A stretch of 44,390 bases of DNA from CAZSWR01 sp964610885 (GTDB lineage: Bacteria > Bacteroidota > Ignavibacteria > Kapaibacteriales > UBA2268). The position numbers and the translations under genes were made by a program. The stretch is from contig CAZSWR010000017.1 of the NCBI GenBank assembly GCA_964610885.1, positions 1 to 44,390 on the forward strand. The letters are read 5' to 3'. Below, one piece after another: positions 34,615 through 42,428 of this stretch; positions within the stretch are counted from its first letter, which is position 1, and each line of letters starts with the position of its first letter. The notes beneath the pieces are model-generated. The model worked only from the letters and a program-made list of their open reading frames with translations, was not told the DNA's origin and searched no databases.

Positions 34615-36294
34615 TCAGCTCAGGTTTGCCGAGGGATAGAGATAGAAATAGTCTTTTTCGAGTGTGAAATTGGTTGCCTTTTGTTCGCCTTTGCGGTGCG
34701 AGTATTCAGCGCGAACGCCGGCGCTAAAGTGGATCTTGGAGACATTGCCGGACAAAGTGGCGAACGTGGCCGAAATCTGCTCGTCGAATATGAAGTGGTT
34801 GGTTGATGCTTCATCGGTAAACCAATTCTTCGCGTTTGGATCGTACACCGACCGAATGAACGAATCGTCGGAATGCTCGCTATTGTACCAGAAACCGGTT
34901 TCCACCTTGCAACCCAAGGGCAGCGGATGGGTGTAGTTCACGCTCATATTCATGCTGTTCGATTTGTTGTCTGTTGTGGTTTTCTGGAGCAATGAAGTAA
35001 CTCCGATGTTTTTCTCGAGCTGTTCGGAATTGCCGTCCTCGTTCCAATTGTTCCCGGAGAAATAAATATCGGCCGAAAGCTCGTGTTCGCGAGATTCGTA
35101 TTCCTGGCGGAAGCTAAGCCCGCCGCCGAAATAGCTGTTGTGGCCGTCTTCGTGCGAATTCTTCGAGAAAAGGCGTTTCGTCTGGTCGTAGTTAGAGAAT
35201 CCTTCGTTCTCAGACAATGAGCGGCTTTTATTGGTACCACCACCGAAATAGGTGCTTCCGGTAAGCGATGTTTTTTCGCCCATCAGGTAATCGAATCCAA
35301 GATTTCCCGAATTGTACCTGTATTGGTTCATGTAGTCGCCGTTCTGGTTTAGGTATTTTGTGGTATCGATAATCTTGGTATTCGGAAAGAAAGAATAGGT
35401 TTCTTGTTTGGTAAAATAATCGCCTTTGCCATAATTGTCCATATAGAAATTGTAGCCGCCATAGAAATTAAACTTGTCGAGCAAGTAGTTCAGTGATATG
35501 TCGCCATTGTATTTGTCGGATGTATTGCCGTAGAGGCTCATTATGCTATTGAAGCCGTTCTGGCGCTCGACCTTGGTGATAATATTGATGATTCCGGTCG
35601 TTCCGGCAGCGTCATATTTCGCGCCGGGGTTGGTGATAACTTCGATTTTTTCGATCGAGCCGGCCGGAATGCTTTCGAGCACTTGCTTCAGGTCGTGGCC
35701 CAAGAATTCGCTCGGGCGGTTGTTTACGAGTATCTTCAGGTTTTGGCTGCCGCGCATCGAGATATTTCCTTCGATGTCCACCTGCACGGATGGAACAGTT
35801 TTCAAAGCGTCTGTGGCATTGCCACCGGAAGCGGTGAGCGATTGGTTCATATTGACGACCATCTTGCCGTCTTGGTATTCGATGGTGCGGGCAACGGCCT
35901 CCACTGTTACTGTTTTGGACATGGCCGCCGAAACCTCCAACGCGATGTCGCCGCAAGAGTATTCCATGCGTGTTTCGTCAAGTTTGATTGAATCAACGAA
36001 TTTTGGGGCATATCCGACGTAGGTGATTTTCAGGAAAAACTCGCCCATCGGCACGCGAACGATTTCAAAACTGCCGTCTTTTTTGGTTTTCATTCCCAAA
36101 ACAAATGCCGAATCGCCAACGTGGTACAATCCGACATTTGCCGAAAAGAGGCCTTCCTTCGTGTCCGCCGCCACAATCCTGCCGGACACTTTACAATTCC
36201 CCGCCACTGCCGCTTTGGCGTATGCACCATAATTTACAGCACTTAGCAAAACAAATACTAACAACGGCAAGCAAAAAAGACTAATTTTTTTCAT
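34615..36294 (-). CDS. TonB-dependent-receptor-type outer-membrane protein, N-terminal part ending at an in-frame TGA
   Basis: A 559-residue product. Signal peptide (ISLFCLPLLVFVLLSAVNYG), then a carboxypeptidase-regulatory-like beta-sandwich (about 35-105, CKVSGRIVAADTKEGLFSAN), a plug domain (about 128-243, with ALKTVPSVQVDIEGNISMRG and IEKIEVITNPGAKYDAAGTTG) and many barrel strands of the OMP_b-brl_3 family. The frame stops at YPSANLS-TGA. Without the stop it would run on to 33784 for a total of 836 residues, the normal length for the family; 560 residues is too short for a closed barrel. Such proteins import or bind large ligands at the outer membrane, energised by TonB; no SusD-like partner gene is adjacent. 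The intact frame on both sides points to a recent nonsense change, a base-call error, or recoding. Confidence 0.82.
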   Translation of the reverse strand: MKKISLFCLPLLVFVLLSAVNYGAYAKAAVAGNCKVSGRIVAADTKEGLFSANVGLYHVGDSAFVLGMKTKKDGSFEIVRVPMGEFFLKITYVGYAPKFVDSIKLDETRMEYSCGDIALEVSAAMSKTVTVEAVARTIEYQDGKMVVNMNQSLTASGGNATDALKTVPSVQVDIEGNISMRGSQNLKILVNNRPSEFLGHDLKQVLESIPAGSIEKIEVITNPGAKYDAAGTTGIINIITKVERQNGFNSIMSLYGNTSDKYNGDISLNYLLDKFNFYGGYNFYMDNYGKGDYFTKQETYSFFPNTKIIDTTKYLNQNGDYMNQYRYNSGNLGFDYLMGEKTSLTGSTYFGGGTNKSRSLSENEGFSNYDQTKRLFSKNSHEDGHNSYFGGGLSFRQEYESREHELSADIYFSGNNWNEDGNSEQLEKNIGVTSLLQKTTTDNKSNSMNMSVNYTHPLPLGCKVETGFWYNSEHSDDSFIRSVYDPNAKNWFTDEASTNHFIFDEQISATFATLSGNVSKIHFSAGVRAEYSHRKGEQKATNFTLEKDYFYLYPSANLS

Positions 36295-36455
36295 ATCTGC
36301 TTCAAAGTTTAGAAAAAAAACACTTTTGGATTATACGTTTCCAATCCGTGCAAGTTACAGAAATTGTAAAAAAGTTGCAAATTATTCTATATGAGTAATT
36401 AGAGGCAATTTGGAGGTTTAAAATTGCATTTCCAATGTAAAATCTTGCGCCAGAC

Positions 36456-36573
36456 GTGGCACACCTCGGAAGTGTAAATTTTCTCAAGCAGAAAGTTGTA
36501 AGTAACAAGTTGTAAGTAGAAGTTTATTCTGACTTGTTACTTGTGCCTTTCCACTTGCAACTATTTTCTTCAC
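36456..36573 (+). repeat. 118-bp dispersed repeat, copy A (inverted relative to copy B)
   Basis: Bases 36456-36573 match the reverse complement of 42150-42267 with about eight mismatches and no gap (about 93 percent, by hand). The element contains an internal dyad AAGTAACAAG/CTTGTTACTT and is followed by simple CATCACATT-like repeats (to about 36614). The 381-nt gap 36295-36675 otherwise holds the divergent upstream regions of the receptor gene and msrBA; no gene is seen in it. Confidence 0.85.
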
Positions 36574-36675
36574 ATTATCACATCTTCAAATTATCACATC
36601 TTCACATTATAACAATATTTTTACTATACAATCGACCTATTGTTAGGAGTGGCTAATAATATAATTAGGAGTGCC

Positions 36676-37593
36676 ATGTTTGCCGTAGTTCAAATATTGA
36701 TAATGATATTTTTCAATTCATGCACAGGAAAAGAGATGGATCAAAACAAGCAATTGACGCCCGAGGAGGAGGCCGTGATCGTGGGCAAAGGGACCGAGCG
36801 GCCGTTTACGGGCGCATATAATGATTTTTTCGAGAAGGGCATTTACAAATGCAAGCGGTGCGGCGCCCCTCTGTACCGCTCGGACGATAAATTCCATTCG
36901 GGATGCGGTTGGCCTTCGTTCGACGACGAGATTCCCGGCGCTGTCTCGCGACATACGAACGCCGGGGATGACCGTCTGGAGATTGTCTGCGCGAAATGTG
37001 GCGCGCACCTTGGCCACGTATTCTTGGGCGAAAGGTTCACCGCGAAGAACACGAGGCATTGCGTTAATTCCATATCGCTCGAATTCCAACCGGCAGCCCT
37101 TGCGGAAACGGCCACAGATACGGCATATTTCGCCGGAGGATGCTTCTGGGGAGTTGAGTATTATATGCAACAGATCGACGGAGTGATTTCTGCCGAAAGC
37201 GGGTACATGGGCGGCGATACTCAGCACCCAACATATAAGCAAGTATGCAGCGGCACGACGGGCCACGCCGAAACAGCGCGGATTGTGTTCGATCCGGCCA
37301 GAGTGGACTTCGAGACGGTCGCTCGCATGTTCTTCGAGATTCACGACCCCACGCAATTCGACCGCCAAGGCCCCGACGTGGGCGACCAATACCGTTCGGC
37401 TGTTTTCTATAGGTCTGAAGACCAGAAAAAGACTATCGAAAAACTCTTCGACTTGCTGATAGCCAATGGATACGAGGTCGTAACCGAACTCGCCCCGGCC
37501 GGAGAGTTCTGGCCGGCAGAGGACTACCACCAGCGCTATTACGAAAAGACCGGAAAGAAGCCATATTGCCATTCGTACCGCAAGAGGTTCTGA
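36676..37593 (+). CDS. msrBA: Bifunctional peptide methionine sulfoxide reductase MsrB-MsrA, lipoprotein
   Basis: This enzyme repairs both stereoisomers of methionine sulfoxide in proteins outside the cytoplasm. The 305-residue product starts at the ATG with AGGAG just ahead. Residues 1-16 are a short lipoprotein signal (IMIFFNSC, Cys16 lipidated), so it is probably membrane-bound on the periplasmic side. The MsrB domain comes first: zinc ligands Cys59, Cys62, Cys105 and Cys108, the HSGCGWPSF motif and the catalytic Cys129 in RHCVNS. The MsrA domain follows, with catalytic Cys156 in GGCFWGVE and a likely resolving Cys298 near the C-terminus. The order B then A is the reverse of the better-known MsrA-MsrB fusion of Neisseria. 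Recycling would need a periplasmic thiol reductant not encoded nearby. It is followed by its own terminator. Confidence 0.95.
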   Translation: MFAVVQILIMIFFNSCTGKEMDQNKQLTPEEEAVIVGKGTERPFTGAYNDFFEKGIYKCKRCGAPLYRSDDKFHSGCGWPSFDDEIPGAVSRHTNAGDDRLEIVCAKCGAHLGHVFLGERFTAKNTRHCVNSISLEFQPAALAETATDTAYFAGGCFWGVEYYMQQIDGVISAESGYMGGDTQHPTYKQVCSGTTGHAETARIVFDPARVDFETVARMFFEIHDPTQFDRQGPDVGDQYRSAVFYRSEDQKKTIEKLFDLLIANGYEVVTELAPAGEFWPAEDYHQRYYEKTGKKPYCHSYRKRF

Positions 37594-37650
37594 CGAAATC
37601 CGCAGCGTTGCTCGCTGGCTGCAATTTTTGTGGGGCCGCGCAATCAACAA

Positions 37651-37685
37651 AGAAAGATGGGTGCAAACCCATTTTTTCTTTTTTT
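37651..37685 (+). terminator. Intrinsic terminator after msrBA
   Basis: The stem ATGGGT-GCAA-ACCCAT (37657-37672), which can be lengthened by A-T and G-U pairs, is followed by TTTTTTCTTTTTTT. It lies 58 nt after the msrBA stop codon. Confidence 0.88.
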
Positions 37686-38253
37686 GAGGAGATCTCGAAA
37701 CATCAAAAAGCCTCGAAATAATATGATTGGTATCTTTTTATTGATCAATGAGAAAATTGAATATTGGCTATAACGTTTATATGGGAATGAAACTCAATCC
37801 TTCGCAAGTTCATATGTATCGAAACAAAGTCGAATCTCAATACTCATTATCTGCTTAATATTTCATGTGTTTATCAATAACACACCCCTAAATCCCCTCT
37901 TCCTAGAGGGGACTTAAAAAAACAATTATGGTTTCACTAATAAAATATTTAGAAGGATTCTTATCCCCCTGCTATCAAGAGGGGGTTAGGGGGTGTGTCA
38001 TACAATTGATTGACACATTTGTTATTAATTAATAATAGTTTCTACTTCTTTGTTGTATGGACGGTACCCACACATAACGAATTAGAACCTGAATATTTCT
38101 TATTAAAAGCCATATAGAACTTAAAAATTCTTTGATTGCTTATACAATTATTTGTATATTACAAACAATGGAATGGAAGCGCCGGCAGCATTCAATAGCC
38201 GGCGAATACATGATACTGATAATAAACAAATTGATAATTTTATTTGGGCCACA
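37686..38253. other. Gene-free AT-rich gap
   Basis: No gene is seen in this 568-nt stretch between the msrBA terminator and the next start codon. It contains the palindromic element at 37881-37998 and AT-rich sequence before the gene at 38254, which presumably includes its promoter; no confident promoter match was found. Confidence 0.5.
37881..37998. repeat. MITE-like palindromic element
   Basis: Outer arms CACACCCCTA (37881-37890) and TAGGGGGTGTG (37987-37997) form an imperfect terminal inverted repeat about 118 bp apart. Each end also folds by itself: CCCCTC/GAGGGG (37894-37911) and CCCCCT/AGGGGG (37965-37985). The interior is AT-rich with no coding capacity. This is the layout of a small non-autonomous palindromic repeat. 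Confidence 0.6.
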
Positions 38254-39231
38254 ATGAAAACTCTCTTCGTACTTTTTGCTCTTTGCATAGCTTCCATTTC
38301 TGCTCACGCTCAGGAAATACTCTCTGTATCTCCGTCGATGGTTCATAACGGCGGGGTCAGGAGATTAGAATTCAAATTGATTAACGAAGTTGCCATTCAG
38401 GGGACTTGCCCCCAGGGGTTTATACTTGTTGAAAATGACTATCTTATCCAAGCATCTCAGATTTCAATAAATGGCAATACTGCAACATTGGATTTCTGCC
38501 TGCCATACCATACACGTGACGGCAAATACAAAGTGGCCATTAGCGACGAAGTCAATACAGGAAATATCTTTTGGTACTTTTCACGGGATTCAATTCTCGA
38601 GGTTACCACCGTGGACACTGTTGCTCTCCTCGATTCGATTTGCCCCAGGCAAGCCCACCAAGGCGACAGCCTTTATCTTTCTATTCAGGGGAAACGTTTG
38701 GAATTGGCAAACTGCTTCATGGAGCCTATCGTGCCCAACACGCTTAACTCATGTTTCCTCCGCCACACCACGATGGACTACTCAATTCCAATCATAGAAT
38801 TTAGAGAACTCACTTTGAATTCTGCCGATGCGTATCAGATTTTCACCAAGACCGACCCGGTAGGAGTTTATAATTTAGAGCTTAACATTTCCACGGCCGA
38901 TGGCGAAAAATCACTCGTTCTCGAAAACGCTTTCGAGCTGCTCAGTTACGTAAGCGCAGAAGAATCTGGCCTGCGAAACGCCTTGCGAGTGGCCCCGAAC
39001 CCAGCTAACGCAAAATCTGATTTTGTTGTCTCGCTCAGGGAATCGGGCAATATCAAATATAGAATCATCTCGTCGGAAGGCGGTTTGGTTGCTTCGGGCA
39101 CATTCCAATCGTGCCACGCCGGCGACAACTCATTCTCTTTGAGCAATTATAACCTGTCATCTGGAGCTTACGTTCTTGAGGTGGTGCTTCCCGGCGAAAC
39201 ACTTGTCGAAAAGTTTGTCGTCTCCGAGTAA
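38254..39231 (+). CDS. Secreted protein with T9SS type A sorting domain, hypothetical
   Basis: A 325-residue exported protein of unknown function. The start at 38254 is chosen because a signal peptide follows at once (MKTLFVLFALCIASISAHAQ); the frame is open farther upstream but without export features. Residues about 22-245 are beta-rich, with two IPT/Ig-like halves: ILSVSPSMVHNGGVRRLEF and LLDSICPRQAHQGDSLYLSI are similar openings, suggesting an internal duplication. The last 80 residues are a clear T9SS sorting domain (VAPNPANAKSDFVVSL, IKYRIISSEGG, SSGAYVLEVVLPGETLVEKF). It should be translocated across the outer membrane and stay at the surface or be released. It stands alone between terminators. 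Confidence 0.85.
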   Translation: MKTLFVLFALCIASISAHAQEILSVSPSMVHNGGVRRLEFKLINEVAIQGTCPQGFILVENDYLIQASQISINGNTATLDFCLPYHTRDGKYKVAISDEVNTGNIFWYFSRDSILEVTTVDTVALLDSICPRQAHQGDSLYLSIQGKRLELANCFMEPIVPNTLNSCFLRHTTMDYSIPIIEFRELTLNSADAYQIFTKTDPVGVYNLELNISTADGEKSLVLENAFELLSYVSAEESGLRNALRVAPNPANAKSDFVVSLRESGNIKYRIISSEGGLVASGTFQSCHAGDNSFSLSNYNLSSGAYVLEVVLPGETLVEKFVVSE

Positions 39232-39329
39232 AAATATAAGCTGTCTAAGCTGTTTTTATGCTTATAATTCAGATTGGGCCAGCGCAACGAAAGAATCGAG
39301 GTGGCGGCATTTTGTGTCGGCCACGCAAT

Positions 39330-39369
39330 AAAAAAGGAAAGATGAATGCAGATTCAAATTTCCTTTTTT
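39330..39369. terminator. Bidirectional intrinsic terminator
   Basis: An 11-bp stem AAAAAAGGAAA (39330-39340) with TTTCCTTTTTT (39359-39369) carries an A run on one side and a T run on the other, so it works in both directions. It lies between two converging genes, ending at 39231 (plus) and 39411 (minus). Confidence 0.85.
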
Positions 39370-39410
39370 AATATTGAGTATTTAATCAACAGCCTCCAAA
39401 AGGCACGCAA

Positions 39411-40421
39411 CTATTCCTTGGTGGCCGTAATAAGTGTAGTGCCGGATTCTGTTTCTTTGATAACAATGTCGTTGAACCATGCTTCGCGGAGTATGATATT
39501 CATGTCCGATTTCGTATAGCAGTCGCCGGATTTGGTTGCGACGAGCATATTAATAGAGAAAAGCGAGGCGTGTGTTGGTTCGGTTCGGTTGTCGTCGAGA
39601 ATCATTTCCTGGATAACAATTTTGCCGCCATGGTTGAGCGAGTCGTAAGCTTTTTTTGCGAGGTCGATGTTTTCCCAGATGGAATTGCTGTGCAGGATTT
39701 GCGATAGGAATACAATATCATATTTGCCGTCGAATTTTGATGTTTTGTAGTCTCCGGCGATAATATTTATTCTCTCGGCAAGCCCTTCGCCATTAATGTA
39801 GCCTTTCATTATTGGTATGACGCTTGGCAGGTCGAATGCGGAAACGTGCATATCCGGGAATCGGTTGGCTATCTCGATGGAGTATGCGCCGGAGCCGGCC
39901 CCGACGTCGATAAGGCTACGGGCGCCGCTAAGGTCGATCATCTTTATGATTTGTTTGGCGGTTTTCTTGGCGCGGTAGTGCATTGCGGAAATGAATCCAT
40001 CCACAGTTGGTGAATCCCTTTCGGTGTGCATCAGCGGCATTGGAGACGTGCCGGTCTTGACGGCTTGCGTCAGGTTGGACCACATATTCCACTGCTGGCG
40101 TGCGTGCGACATACCCGAGATGAAACCAGCCCGGCCCTCGATCACGACGTTTTTTAGCTCTTCGATGTTTGAATAGTTGCGGTGGCGTTTCCGGAGGAAC
40201 TCGAGAGAAACGAGCGCGTCGAGCAGCCTTTCGGTGGCGCGTTCGTTTGTGTTGGCCGATAAAGCAACCTCTTTCGACGATTTTTCGTCGTCCCCGATAA
40301 TGGAAAATAAATTCAACTCGAATGCAGTGAGTAAAATTCTACTTTTTTGGAAACTGTAAGCAGTTTCCATTATCAGGTCGGTTGCTTTGTCGCCAGAAGA
40401 AAATGTAGCATTTGAATTCAT
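39411..40421 (-). CDS. SAM-dependent O-methyltransferase (acetylserotonin O-methyltransferase-like family)
   Basis: A 336-residue cytoplasmic enzyme that probably transfers a methyl group from S-adenosylmethionine to a hydroxyl group of a small molecule. Residues about 15-105 form the winged-helix dimerisation domain typical of the family (FELNLFSIIGDDEKSSKEVA, ERLLDALVSLEFL). The Rossmann part has the SAM-binding motif LIDVGAGSGAYSIEIA, an acidic VSAFDLPSV strand and IIAGDYKTS. ILHSNSIWEN supplies the usual catalytic His. GAGGG lies seven bases before the ATG. The substrate is unknown; relatives methylate phenolics, polyketides, quinone precursors and carotenoids. No biosynthetic partner genes are adjacent, so it looks like a single-gene unit. 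Confidence 0.9.
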   Translation of the reverse strand: MNSNATFSSGDKATDLIMETAYSFQKSRILLTAFELNLFSIIGDDEKSSKEVALSANTNERATERLLDALVSLEFLRKRHRNYSNIEELKNVVIEGRAGFISGMSHARQQWNMWSNLTQAVKTGTSPMPLMHTERDSPTVDGFISAMHYRAKKTAKQIIKMIDLSGARSLIDVGAGSGAYSIEIANRFPDMHVSAFDLPSVIPIMKGYINGEGLAERINIIAGDYKTSKFDGKYDIVFLSQILHSNSIWENIDLAKKAYDSLNHGGKIVIQEMILDDNRTEPTHASLFSINMLVATKSGDCYTKSDMNIILREAWFNDIVIKETESGTTLITATKE

Positions 40422-40988
40422 AGTAAGCCCTCAATATGAAAAACAAATTTATTCTAATAGCATAGCATTTCTAATTACGGGTCAGTGAATTATTTTCATC
40501 TTCCCTTTATTAATTGTGCTGCCTTTAATGAATAAAGTGGCAATCGCCACCTACATGATCATAGACAACAAAGCGGTATTCGTATGTCTTGGCTTTTGTT
40601 TCTTTTATCCTTCGCGATTCGTAACTCCCAAGTAATATTAGCATAAAGTAATTTATTAACTAAGAAGCATAATATACTGATTTATTTTGATTGTTTCAAG
40701 TTTTATTTTGCTCCCAATGTGCTATTATGTATCTTTCTGTTTATAAATAAAGTTCAAAGCCAGAATGATAATCTTTCCGTATTTTTGCTGAATAGGGCAC
40801 GCTCTCGTGGCGCGTAACGCCGAATTAGTAGTGCTGCACACAATTCGATGGCGACTTCGACGCGAAACACCGTCCCCACAAGGTTCTTTAAAATATTATT
40901 ATTTTATATGCAGCAAATACAAATAACTTTTCGACGTCCACATCGTATTGTTTCTTTGTGGAGGTTCGTTGAAATTGAAGGATATGAG
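40422..40988. other. Gene-free divergent intergenic region
   Basis: This 567-nt stretch separates the divergently transcribed methyltransferase and serine hydrolase genes and should hold both promoters. TAAATTTG on the minus strand (40444-40451) and TATTTTTG on the plus strand (40780-40787) fit the TAnnTTTG box, but neither has a clear -33 element at the right distance. No tRNA, small gene or repeat was recognised. Confidence 0.4.
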
Positions 40989-42089
40989 ATGAGATTGAGA
41001 ATAATGAAGAATATTGGAGTGGCACTCACGGCTTTGTTTGCCTTGGCCGGAACCGCGTATTCATCAGTTACAAACGAAGAATTGATCAAGTCTTTCGAGG
41101 CGATCACAGACGAAACCATGCGCGACACCACTCTTCCCGGGATGATCGTTGGCGTTTGGGCGCCCGGCCGAGATTTGGAGTGGGTCAGGGCAAAGGGCAT
41201 CGCTGACCGCAAGAATTCCGTCCCGATGCGGCCAGACATGCGCGTCAGGATTGGCAGCGTTACGAAAACCTTCATCACAACCGTTTTGCTCCAACTGGCC
41301 GACGAGAAAAAACTATCGCTCGACGATTTTGTGTCGAAGTACTTACCGGATTTCCCCAACGGCCAACGAGTAACCCTGCGGCAATTAGCAAACATGACCA
41401 GCGGCATACCGAGCTATACCGACGACGACAAATGGATAGAAAAATGGGGCGCCAACACACGGTACTGCTGGCGGGCGGATGAATTGATCGGAGTGGTTAG
41501 GAACAAACCCCTGATCTTCGATCCCGGAACCGCCTATAAGTACTCGAACACAAACGCAATCATTCTCGGGAAAATCCTCGAAAAAGTAACGAACTATCCA
41601 TTGGAGTTTATTCTTCAGGACAGGATATTTTCACGTTTGAATCTGCGGAACACCTCTTTCCCCGAAGGTGCAAATTTTACTAATGGAGTGGGATATGCCC
41701 ATGGGTACGTTTTCGATCCGGCCGATGGATTCTCCGACGTAACCGAAGAAGTTGACCCCTCGTGGTGCGGCGCTGCCGGGGCCATGATTTCCAATCTATT
41801 CGATTTGCGTGTGTTCATCGAATCTGTGGTGCGCGGCGGATTGGTATCCAAGATGATGCAGGCCGAACGCTTCAAATTCGTGCCGATGGAAGGCACCGAT
41901 GCCGAATATGGTATCGGGATATTCCGCGTGATGGGCTACGTGGGACACAACGGCGGGCTGCCCGGCTATGCCACTTCAGCTTACCACAATCCACAAACAA
42001 ATACAACAATAATTGTACTGTACAACATGATGTACCGAGCCGATACGGACATGTTGTTTGTCCGATTGGCCCAAGAACTCGAGAAATGA
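40989..42089 (+). CDS. Serine hydrolase, class C beta-lactamase/DD-peptidase-like
   Basis: A 366-residue periplasmic or secreted enzyme of the beta-lactamase (Pfam Beta-lactamase/AmpC-like) family. The start at 40989 is used because AAGGA lies six bases ahead and a signal peptide follows (NIGVALTALFALAGTAYSS); earlier start codons in the frame lack both. The three active-site elements are present: Ser90-V-T-Lys93 (SxxK), Tyr185-S-Asn187 (YxN) and His320-N-G-G (the HxG form of the KTG box). HxG at the third motif is more common in DD-peptidases and esterases than in true AmpC, so the substrate may be a D-amino-acid peptide or ester. It is followed immediately by simple repeats and copy B of the dispersed repeat. 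Confidence 0.92.
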   Translation: MRLRIMKNIGVALTALFALAGTAYSSVTNEELIKSFEAITDETMRDTTLPGMIVGVWAPGRDLEWVRAKGIADRKNSVPMRPDMRVRIGSVTKTFITTVLLQLADEKKLSLDDFVSKYLPDFPNGQRVTLRQLANMTSGIPSYTDDDKWIEKWGANTRYCWRADELIGVVRNKPLIFDPGTAYKYSNTNAIILGKILEKVTNYPLEFILQDRIFSRLNLRNTSFPEGANFTNGVGYAHGYVFDPADGFSDVTEEVDPSWCGAAGAMISNLFDLRVFIESVVRGGLVSKMMQAERFKFVPMEGTDAEYGIGIFRVMGYVGHNGGLPGYATSAYHNPQTNTTIIVLYNMMYRADTDMLFVRLAQELEK

Positions 42090-42155
42090 AGATGTGATGA
42101 TGTGATGATGTGGTGATGTGGTGATGTGATGATGTGGTGATATGATGATGTGATG
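42090..42155 (+). repeat. GATGTGATGATG microsatellite
   Basis: About 65 bp built of degenerate GATGTGAT/GATGTGGT units starts directly after the serine hydrolase stop codon and runs into repeat copy B. Open frames here read as His/Ile/Thr repeats and are not genes. The same units, reverse-complemented, flank copy A near 36570-36614. Confidence 0.9.
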
Positions 42156-42267
42156 AAAATAATTGCAAGTGGAAAGGCACAAGTAACAAGTCAGAATAAG
42201 CTTCTACTTGCAACTTGTTACTTTCAACTTTCTGCTTGAGAAAATGTACACCTTCGAGGTGTGCCAC
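42150..42267 (-). repeat. 118-bp dispersed repeat, copy B (inverted relative to copy A)
   Basis: The reverse complement of this stretch matches 36456-36573 at about 110 of 118 positions by hand alignment, with the GATGTG tail at the same end. The two copies face each other about 5.6 kb apart and enclose msrBA, the T9SS protein, the methyltransferase and the serine hydrolase genes. Confidence 0.85.
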
Positions 42268-42288
42268 GGCCAGTTAAAAATATATACA

Positions 42289-42327
42289 AAACTCGCCCGA
42301 CGTGAAATTCATCGGACGAGTTTTTTT
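42289..42327 (+). terminator. Intrinsic terminator, plus strand
   Basis: The stem AAACTCGCCCGA (42289-42300) with TCGGACGAGTTT (42312-42323), one mismatch, 11-nt loop, is followed by TTTT. It lies 200 nt after the serine hydrolase stop, beyond repeat copy B; on the minus strand it could also act weakly for nrdJ. Confidence 0.8.
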
Positions 42328-42336
42328 ATTCATGAT

Positions 42337-42368
42337 ATCATCACATCAGCTAATCATCACATCAGCTA
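42337..42368. repeat. Tandem 16-bp duplication
   Basis: Two exact copies of ATCATCACATCAGCTA lie head to tail. The CATCACATC core is the same unit as in the microsatellites beside repeat copies A and B. The remainder of the 339-nt gap 42090-42428 holds repeats and the terminator only. Confidence 0.8.
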
Positions 42369-42428
42369 ATCACTGGGCGAATTTGGTATCCGCCCCAGAT
42401 TTTCGCGGATATTTTCCGCCCAATCCTC

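Noticed and set aside
34615..34617. TGA read as selenocysteine or tryptophan
   Set aside because: No reason to expect selenocysteine in an outer-membrane barrel, no selenocysteine element was recognised, and other genes in the window use TGA as stop and TGG for Trp. Kept only as a testable alternative.
34600..34620. Frameshift as cause of the broken receptor gene
   Set aside because: Both fragments are in the same frame (the offset from 36294 to 34602 is a multiple of three); the break is a single TGA codon, not an indel.
40422..40988. Possible tRNA or small RNA in the divergent gap
   Set aside because: I looked for a cloverleaf and for T-loop and anticodon patterns and found none; the short inverted repeats there are too weak.
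41976..42267. Frames rich in HHIITTSPHHH after the serine hydrolase gene
   Set aside because: They are translations of the GATGTG microsatellite and of repeat copy B.
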